The translations under genes and the position numbers were made by a program. Under the pieces are notes generated by a model. That model worked only from the letters and a program-made list of their open reading frames with translations, searched no databases and was not told where the DNA came from. A stretch of DNA of 11,438 bases from Mycobacterium sp. (lineage in GTDB: Bacteria; Actinomycetota; Actinomycetes; Mycobacteriales; Mycobacteriaceae). This document shows, in pieces, positions 6,070 to 11,438 of the stretch (its first letter is position 1; every line of letters begins with the position of its first letter). The DNA is taken from NCBI GenBank assembly GCA_029256565.1, contig JAQSXQ010000019.1, forward strand, positions 1 to 11,438, written 5' to 3'.

Positions 6070-7091
6070 GCACTCCGATCTACGTCCAGGACGTCACGCT
6101 GCGCGACGGCATGCACGCCGTCCGCCATCGACTGTCCCCGGTGAACGTCAAGCGAATCGTCGTCGCCCTCGATGAGGCGGGCGTCGACGCGATCGAGGTC
6201 GCCCATGGCGACGGCCTGGCGGGCTCCTCGGTCAACTACGGGCCGGGTTCGCACACCGACTGGGAATGGCTCGAAGCTGCCGCCTCCGTCATCAAGCACG
6301 CCACCCTGACGACGCTGCTGCTGCCGGGCGTCGGAACCATCCACGACCTCAAACATGCCTATTCCCTTGGAGTTCGATCGGTCCGCGTCGCCACCCACTG
6401 CACCGAGGCCGACATCTCCGCTCAGCACATCGCGGCCGCGCGGGAGATCGGAATGGACGTCGCCGGCTTCCTCATGCTGTCGCACATGGCTGAGCCGGCC
6501 GAGCTCGCGCGCCAGGCCAAGCTCATGGAGTCATACGGCGCGCACTGCGTCTACGTCACCGACTCCGGTGGCCGCCTCACCATGGGCGACGTCGCCGCCC
6601 GGGTTCGCGCCTACCGCGATGTGCTCGACACCGACACCCAGATCGGCATTCACGCCCACGAGAACCTCTCCCTCTCCGTGGCCAATTCCCTTGTTGCCGT
6701 GGAGAACGGCGTCTTTCGCGTCGACGCGTCCCTGGCCGGCCACGGTGCCGGAGCCGGCAATTGCCCCATCGAAGCCTTCATCGCTGCCGCCAACCTGACC
6801 GGCCTGCAGCACGGCAGTGACCTGTTCCTGCTGCAAGATGCCGCCGACGATATCGTCCGGCCACTCCAGGACCGGCCGGTGCGCGTCGACCGCGAAACGC
6901 TGACGCTCGGCTACGCCGGCGTGTACTCGAGCTTTCTGCGCCATGCCGAGGCCGCGTCGCACGCCCATGGCGTCGACGTGCGCGACCTCCTGATGGAGTG
7001 CGGTCGTCGGCACCTCGTCGGCGGGCAAGAGGACATGATCATCGACATCGCCCTCACCCTCGCCGCCGAGAAGCAGTCACAATCGGCGTGA
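6066..7091 (+). CDS. 4-hydroxy-2-oxovalerate aldolase (MhpE/DmpG/HsaF type)
   Basis: A metal-dependent class II aldolase of the DRE-TIM type that splits a 4-hydroxy-2-oxoacid into pyruvate and an aldehyde, passed by tunnel to the acylating dehydrogenase. It has 341 residues, the normal length. TLRDGMHAVRH at 11-21 carries Arg13, metal ligand Asp14 and His17, the expected base. GIHAHEN at 194-200 carries metal ligands His196 and His198. SLAGHGAGAGNCPIEAF at 222-238 and GYAGVYSSFLRHAE at 282-295 (Tyr287) are diagnostic. These residues match the Pseudomonas DmpG numbering with a constant shift of four. The C-terminal helical domain used for contact with the dehydrogenase is present. The chain length of the aldehyde cannot be judged by eye. 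Its stop overlaps the GTG start of the ligase by four bases. Confidence 0.94.
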   Translation: MSTPIYVQDVTLRDGMHAVRHRLSPVNVKRIVVALDEAGVDAIEVAHGDGLAGSSVNYGPGSHTDWEWLEAAASVIKHATLTTLLLPGVGTIHDLKHAYSLGVRSVRVATHCTEADISAQHIAAAREIGMDVAGFLMLSHMAEPAELARQAKLMESYGAHCVYVTDSGGRLTMGDVAARVRAYRDVLDTDTQIGIHAHENLSLSVANSLVAVENGVFRVDASLAGHGAGAGNCPIEAFIAAANLTGLQHGSDLFLLQDAADDIVRPLQDRPVRVDRETLTLGYAGVYSSFLRHAEAASHAHGVDVRDLLMECGRRHLVGGQEDMIIDIALTLAAEKQSQSA

Positions 7092-8641
7092 CGAGTCCGT
7101 CCTCCTGGGCCGAGGCCGTCGAGCAGCGCGCCAGCACCGACGCCGGCGGCGAAATCATCCGCCGCGCCGGGGAAGCAGGGATCAGCGCGGGGGCGCTACT
7201 CGAACGCGCCGTCGACGTGGCCGGCGCTCTCAAGCCCCTCGTCGCACCCGGCGAGGTCGTCGCGACCGCAATCCCTTCCGGGCCCACCGCGGCCGCGACC
7301 ACGACGGCCCTGTCATGGCTGGGGGCCGTCGAACTACCGCTGCCGACGGGCCTGGACCGCGATGTCGCCGGCCGACTCGCCGCAGCCGCCGACTGTGTGC
7401 TCTGCGTCGCGACGCCGACCCGGCTGGCCACCGAACCCCATCTCGCCCGTCTGGGCGGGCATCCGTCGAGGCCCGCCATCACCGTGGACGGCCCGTGGGA
7501 AGACCTGCCCGCCGTCGACGAGTTGACGGGCCCGCGGCCGTTGCGTCACCGGTCGTCGGCCGGCGACGCCGCCGCCATCATGGTCACCTCGGGAACGGGT
7601 GGCCGTCCCAAGGGCGCGCTGCTGTCCAACGGCGTGGGGCTCGGCCAGGCCGCACGGGTGCTGCGCGCGATGGAATACGACGCCTCCGATGTCCTGCTGA
7701 ACGTGTTTCCGTGGCAACACGTCAACGCCCGTCACGCGGGGTTTCTCCCGGCCGTGATGTCCGGGGCCCGACTGGTGGTCGACGATTTCTCGGCACGCCG
7801 ATTCTGGCAGACCGCCTCTCAAGAACAAGTCACGGCCTTCAACTTCATGGGAGCCGTGTGCGCGATCCTGTTACGCCAACCACCTGCGGACCGCGACCGC
7901 GAGCACCGAGTTCGGCGTGCGTACGGCGGTCCCGCGCCGGCATGGATGTGGACCGCGATGTCGCAGCGTTTCGGTGTCGAATTGCGGCAGGCGTACGCCT
8001 GCACCGAACTCGGCGACGTCGCGACGACCGGAGCCCAGGTCCTCCCCGGCGCGGCGGGACAGGTGGTCCCCGAGTACGCGGCCCGGATTCTCGACGAGGA
8101 CGGCCAACCTGTGGCCGATGGAGCGACCGGTTCACTGGAAGTCCGCCCGCTACAACCCCATCTGACATTCACCCGCTACGTCGGCGAACCGGAGACCACC
8201 CGCGCGGCCTGGCACGGCGAGTGGTTCGTCACCGGTGACCGAGCTCGACTGTCCGAGGGATGGCTGTACTACGACGGCCGCATGACCGACACCATTCGGC
8301 GCCGCGGCCTCACGGTCGACGCCGAACACGTGGAGTGGGTCGCCTCGGCCCACCCCGACGTCCACGACGTTGCGGCGATCGGCGTGCCGTCAGAGCTGAC
8401 CGAGGACGAAGTGCTGCTCGTCGTGGTCCCCCGCGAGGGCAGCGCCCTTTCGCCGGAAGCACTGCGAACTCACTGCGCTGACAGGCTCTCTCGTCACGCC
8501 GTCCCGCGCTACATCAGTGTCGAGTCGGCGGTGCCCCGGACGGCCAGTATGAAGATCAACCGGCGCTCCCTGCGCGATCGTGGCCTCCCACCCGGGGCCT
8601 GGGACGCCGAGACCTGCCACGCCACCGAGGAGATCGCATGA
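7088..8641 (+). CDS. AMP-forming acyl-CoA ligase (ANL superfamily, CaiC/FadK-like)
   Basis: It activates a carboxylic acid through an acyl-adenylate to the CoA thioester. The likely start is GTG 7088, which overlaps the aldolase stop as GTGA; this gives 517 residues, typical of the family. The frame stays open upstream, but those residues copy the aldolase gene in another frame. The phosphate loop is TSGTGGRPKG at 167-176, with Gly where most members have Thr (TSGTTG). Further motifs are YACTELGD at 303-310 (core Thr306-Glu307), WFVTGDRARL at 379-388, DGRMTDTIRRRG at 396-407 (hinge region) and the presumed catalytic Lys489 in ASMKINRRSL, where Met replaces the usual Gly before Lys. Substrate class is unclear; the neighbours (CoA-transferase, crotonase) resemble a carnitine-type set. 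I infer activation of a short or branched acid. Confidence 0.88.
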   Translation: MTSPSSWAEAVEQRASTDAGGEIIRRAGEAGISAGALLERAVDVAGALKPLVAPGEVVATAIPSGPTAAATTTALSWLGAVELPLPTGLDRDVAGRLAAAADCVLCVATPTRLATEPHLARLGGHPSRPAITVDGPWEDLPAVDELTGPRPLRHRSSAGDAAAIMVTSGTGGRPKGALLSNGVGLGQAARVLRAMEYDASDVLLNVFPWQHVNARHAGFLPAVMSGARLVVDDFSARRFWQTASQEQVTAFNFMGAVCAILLRQPPADRDREHRVRRAYGGPAPAWMWTAMSQRFGVELRQAYACTELGDVATTGAQVLPGAAGQVVPEYAARILDEDGQPVADGATGSLEVRPLQPHLTFTRYVGEPETTRAAWHGEWFVTGDRARLSEGWLYYDGRMTDTIRRRGLTVDAEHVEWVASAHPDVHDVAAIGVPSELTEDEVLLVVVPREGSALSPEALRTHCADRLSRHAVPRYISVESAVPRTASMKINRRSLRDRGLPPGAWDAETCHATEEIA

Positions 8642-10914
8642 CAGACCGTCGACTACGCGTGCTCGACCTCACCGACCGGCTCGGCCATCAAGCCGCCCGG
8701 ATCTTCGTCGGCCTCGGCGCGGACGTCGTGCGCGTCACGGCACCCGACGAGTCCACCCGCGACGTCGACCGACTGCACTGGCATGCCGGCAAACGGCTTC
8801 TCAGGTTGACCGACGATGATTCGTACGGCGCGGCTTTCGCGGATCTCGCCACCCGGGCCGACGTCGTCCTTGAGTCCGGGCCGGTGTCACGCCTTCGTAC
8901 CTTGGCCTCCCGCCAAGCCCACCCGCAGGCCTGGGCCTCGACGATCCACACCGTGATCACGCCGTTCGGCTTGTCAGGGCCCCATCGCGAATGGACCGCC
9001 GACGACACCGTCCTCACCGCAGCCGGTGGCATGGCGTGGCTGTGCGGCGATCCGGGACGCGCGCCCGAACCACCGCCGCGCGAGCAGGGACTCCAGCTCG
9101 CGGGCACACACGGCGCAATCGGCGCGCTGCTCGCACTGATCGCACGCCAGCGCACGGGAACCGGTCAGCTCGTCGAGGTGTCAGCGCAGGAAGCAGTGGC
9201 CGCGACTCTCGAGATCGGTGCCATCGCCTGGATACACGGAAAACAGATTCCCGAACGCAACTCCGGGATCTACGGCCATGTCGCACACCAGGTCTTCCGA
9301 GCAGCCGACGGATTCCTCGCCGGCGGGTATTCCGGCAGCCCCCGAATGTGGAACGACCTCCTGGCCTGGATGGTCGCGGAGGACGAAGCCGAAGACCTCG
9401 CAGAGGAACGATGGCAGGACACCGAGATCCGTTGGAGCGGAAGGGCTCACGTCGATGCCGTCGTGGCGCGGTTCGTGGCTCGACGGTCTGCGCAATCTTT
9501 CGCCGAAGAAGCCCGCCGAAGGGCCCTCCCTTGGGCGAGGGTCGACTCCCCGCGTGCCCTGCTGGAGAACCCGCAGCTACTCGACCGTCGATTCTTCATC
9601 GACATCGGCCGCAACGGTGAACTGCGTGACGTGGGATTCGGCTGGGAATCTCCCGCACTGCGCCGACCGCTATGGCTCGACGAGCCACGCACGGTGTCCT
9701 CGGCGGAGGTGTGGCCGACGGACGCGCCATCCCACACCGGGCCTCGACGGAGGATCCCGCCGGTATCCCGCTCCGGGCGCGGCGGCGCGCTTGAGGGCGT
9801 TCGCGTTCTTGACCTCACCTGGGTACTCGCCGGCCCCTACGTCACGAAAACATTCGCCGACCACGGCGCCGACATCGTCAAAGTGGAGTCGCAGCACCGA
9901 AAGGACCCCACCCGCTTCTCGCCCGGCATGCGACTGCGGCCCGGGGCCGGCGTCGACGAAAGCGGCTACTTCCTCAACTTCAACCGCAACAAGCGCAGCG
10001 TGGCGCTCAATCTGCGCACCGAGGCCGGGCAGGACATCCTGCGCCGATTGGTGCCCACCGTCGACGTCGTGGTCGAGAACTTCAGCCCAGGCGTACTCGC
10101 CAAATGGGGTCTCGACTTTCCCAAGCTTCGTGAGCTCAATCCAGAGGTCATCCTGGTATCCATGGCAGGAGTCGGCCAGTCAGGGCCATGGCGCGACGCC
10201 GTCACCTTCGCCGACACCCTCGCCGCAATGTCGGGGTTGACCGCCGAGACCGCCCGCGACGACCGCGACCCCCAGGGGCTCACCTTCGGCCTCGGCGACA
10301 TGGTCGCCGCCAATGCCGCCGTCATCGGTGCGCTGGAATTGCTGTACCGGGGCGAGGGCGGCCACGTCGACCTCTCCCAATTGGAAGCGATGGCATCACA
10401 TCTGGGCACCGCACTCCTCGAGGTGCAGCTTCCCGACGAGCCGTCGAGCGCAACCCCGTCCCGGATCGTCCGCACCCGCGGCGACGACAGGTGGCTGGCC
10501 ATCGGGGGGACGACGGCCGAAGCTTTCCGCGCGGCCGCCGACGTCCTGGGCATCGACGACGTACATCCCGACCCACTCGAGGCGATCACACACCTCGCGG
10601 CGCAGTCCGACGCCGACGCCCTCGCCGAGCTCCTGCAGGACGCCGGAGTCCCCGCCCATGCCGTCCGAGACGGTCGAGATCTGGTCGACACCGACCCCCA
10701 GCTACGCGCACGCGGCTTCTACGTCGACCTCGACCACCCGCTGGTCGGGCCGGTCGCCCACGAGGGCGTGGTGACCCACCTGTCGGTCACGCCAGGCGGC
10801 CTTTGGGATCCCGCTCCGCTTCTGGGGCAGCACACCGACGAAATCCTCACCGACCTTCTCGGCCTCACCGCCGCCGAACTCGCCGACCTGCACGGCCAAG
10901 GGGTCCTGTCATGA
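8638..10914 (+). CDS. Tandem two-domain class III CoA-transferase (CaiB/BaiF family)
   Basis: It moves CoA between acyl-CoA and a free acid through an aspartyl-CoA intermediate. At 758 residues it is about twice the usual ~400. The first CaiB-like domain covers about 1-350, from LRVLDLTDRLGHQAARIFVG with GLGADVVRV to NPQLLDRRFF; then a proline- and arginine-rich linker (~360-385) and a second domain at 386-758, from GVRVLDLTWVLAGPY with GADIVKVES through ENFSPGVLAKWGL and GQSGPW to the C-terminal GQHTDEIL. In the second domain the catalytic aspartate is Asp554 in GLGDMVAAN. By-eye alignment to GD-S-G-T-G of formyl-CoA transferase puts Leu152 (in GLQLAGTHGA) at that place in the first domain, so the first half looks non-catalytic. 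GAGGAG precedes the ATG, and 4-base overlaps join it to both neighbours. The substrate is unknown. Confidence 0.9.
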   Translation: MTDRRLRVLDLTDRLGHQAARIFVGLGADVVRVTAPDESTRDVDRLHWHAGKRLLRLTDDDSYGAAFADLATRADVVLESGPVSRLRTLASRQAHPQAWASTIHTVITPFGLSGPHREWTADDTVLTAAGGMAWLCGDPGRAPEPPPREQGLQLAGTHGAIGALLALIARQRTGTGQLVEVSAQEAVAATLEIGAIAWIHGKQIPERNSGIYGHVAHQVFRAADGFLAGGYSGSPRMWNDLLAWMVAEDEAEDLAEERWQDTEIRWSGRAHVDAVVARFVARRSAQSFAEEARRRALPWARVDSPRALLENPQLLDRRFFIDIGRNGELRDVGFGWESPALRRPLWLDEPRTVSSAEVWPTDAPSHTGPRRRIPPVSRSGRGGALEGVRVLDLTWVLAGPYVTKTFADHGADIVKVESQHRKDPTRFSPGMRLRPGAGVDESGYFLNFNRNKRSVALNLRTEAGQDILRRLVPTVDVVVENFSPGVLAKWGLDFPKLRELNPEVILVSMAGVGQSGPWRDAVTFADTLAAMSGLTAETARDDRDPQGLTFGLGDMVAANAAVIGALELLYRGEGGHVDLSQLEAMASHLGTALLEVQLPDEPSSATPSRIVRTRGDDRWLAIGGTTAEAFRAAADVLGIDDVHPDPLEAITHLAAQSDADALAELLQDAGVPAHAVRDGRDLVDTDPQLRARGFYVDLDHPLVGPVAHEGVVTHLSVTPGGLWDPAPLLGQHTDEILTDLLGLTAAELADLHGQGVLS

Positions 10915-11438
10915 GCACCGAACCGATCGGCTTCCGCTTCGAACGCGACGCGGCCGTCACGACGGTCGTCCTCGACCATGGTCGCGTCAACATCGTCGAC
11001 CCCGAGCTCATCGAGGCCCTGATCGAACATCTGCCGACGGTTCTCGACGATCCGTCCGTGCGCTGCATCGTGATTCGTGGCAAGGACCGCATCTTCGTCG
11101 GCGGGGCCAATCTCAAGGTGATGCGCAATCTCGACCCCGACACCTATCGTGCGATGCGGCGGTGGACCGTCGTGCAACGCCTCCTCGAGCTGGCGCCCAA
11201 GCCCGTCATCGCCGCGCTCAACGGGCATGCGCTGGGTGGAGGCGCCGAGCTCGCCCTGGCCTGCGACCTACGAATCCTGCACGCCGAGGCCACCTTCGGC
11301 TTTCCGGAAACCGGCCTTGGCATCTTCCCTGGCGCAGGCGGGTCCCAGCGCCTACCCAGGCTGATCGGACCGCACCGCGCGAAGCGGCTCATCATCGACG
11401 CGACGCGACTCTCCGCCGACGAGGCGTTGCGTGAAGGA
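10911..11438 (+). CDS. Enoyl-CoA hydratase/isomerase (crotonase family), 3' end outside window
   Basis: It hydrates or dehydrates a CoA thioester, or isomerises the double bond. The window holds 176 codons of a family of about 260. The oxyanion-hole segments are FVGGANLK at 62-69 and NGHALGGGAELALACD at 104-119. The two catalytic glutamates of classical hydratases are both present, Glu113 in GGGAELA and Glu133 in FPETGLGIFPGAGG, at the usual spacing of 20. This favours true hydratase or dehydratase chemistry over an isomerase-only member. ATG 10911 overlaps the CoA-transferase stop by four bases, with AAGGGG about eight bases upstream. Position after a ligase and a CaiB-type transferase resembles CaiD in the carnitine operon, but substrate identity cannot be inferred from that. 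Confidence 0.92.
   Translation, partial: MSTEPIGFRFERDAAVTTVVLDHGRVNIVDPELIEALIEHLPTVLDDPSVRCIVIRGKDRIFVGGANLKVMRNLDPDTYRAMRRWTVVQRLLELAPKPVIAALNGHALGGGAELALACDLRILHAEATFGFPETGLGIFPGAGGSQRLPRLIGPHRAKRLIIDATRLSADEALREG

Noticed and set aside
1..11438. tRNA, rRNA, CRISPR array, insertion sequence or attachment site
   Set aside because: No cloverleaf-like sequence, regularly spaced repeats, transposase motifs or flanking target duplications were found by reading. The relics at 593-2526 suggest deletions but show no mobile-element ends.

Overview
The window is GC-rich and reads as chromosomal DNA of a high-GC actinobacterium. A mycolate genus such as Gordonia, Rhodococcus or Mycolicibacterium is my guess; this rests on codon use and family flavour only, because there is no rRNA or other taxonomic marker. 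The left part (1-2526) is mostly debris. It holds the 3' end of a SnoaL-like gene, about 460 bases with no convincing gene, and four gene relics: a diol-dehydratase reactivase large subunit (minus), a class III aminotransferase (plus), a probable membrane-transporter tail (minus) and an MFS exporter tail (plus, frameshifted). Each relic keeps its 3' end and has lost its 5' part.

The right part (2489-11438) is intact and looks like one catabolic locus. An NAD(P)-dependent aldehyde dehydrogenase (minus) is divergent from an IclR-family regulator (plus). The 239-base gap between them carries a perfect inverted repeat, TATCCA-TT-TGGATA, plus a nearby third half-site, a good candidate regulator operator. 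After the regulator, a 108-base gap leads into five plus-strand genes, each joined to the next by a 4-base stop/start overlap: acylating acetaldehyde dehydrogenase (MhpF/DmpF/HsaG type), 4-hydroxy-2-oxoacid aldolase (MhpE/DmpG/HsaF type), an AMP-forming acyl-CoA ligase, a 758-residue tandem class III (CaiB/BaiF) CoA-transferase, and an enoyl-CoA hydratase cut by the window end.

How the genes may work together (inference): the aldolase and acylating dehydrogenase cleave a 4-hydroxy-2-oxoacid to pyruvate plus an aldehyde, which is channelled to acyl-CoA. The ligase, CoA-transferase and crotonase resemble in type the CaiC/CaiB/CaiD set that activates and hydrates or dehydrates carnitine-like acids. 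The divergent aldehyde dehydrogenase could supply the acid. No 2-hydroxypenta-2,4-dienoate hydratase and no ring-cleavage dioxygenase is visible, so this is not a standard meta-cleavage cluster. The substrate cannot be named from the sequence. The hybrid of an mhpFE-like pair with a cai-like trio, and the fused CoA-transferase whose first half appears to lack the catalytic aspartate, are the most interesting items.
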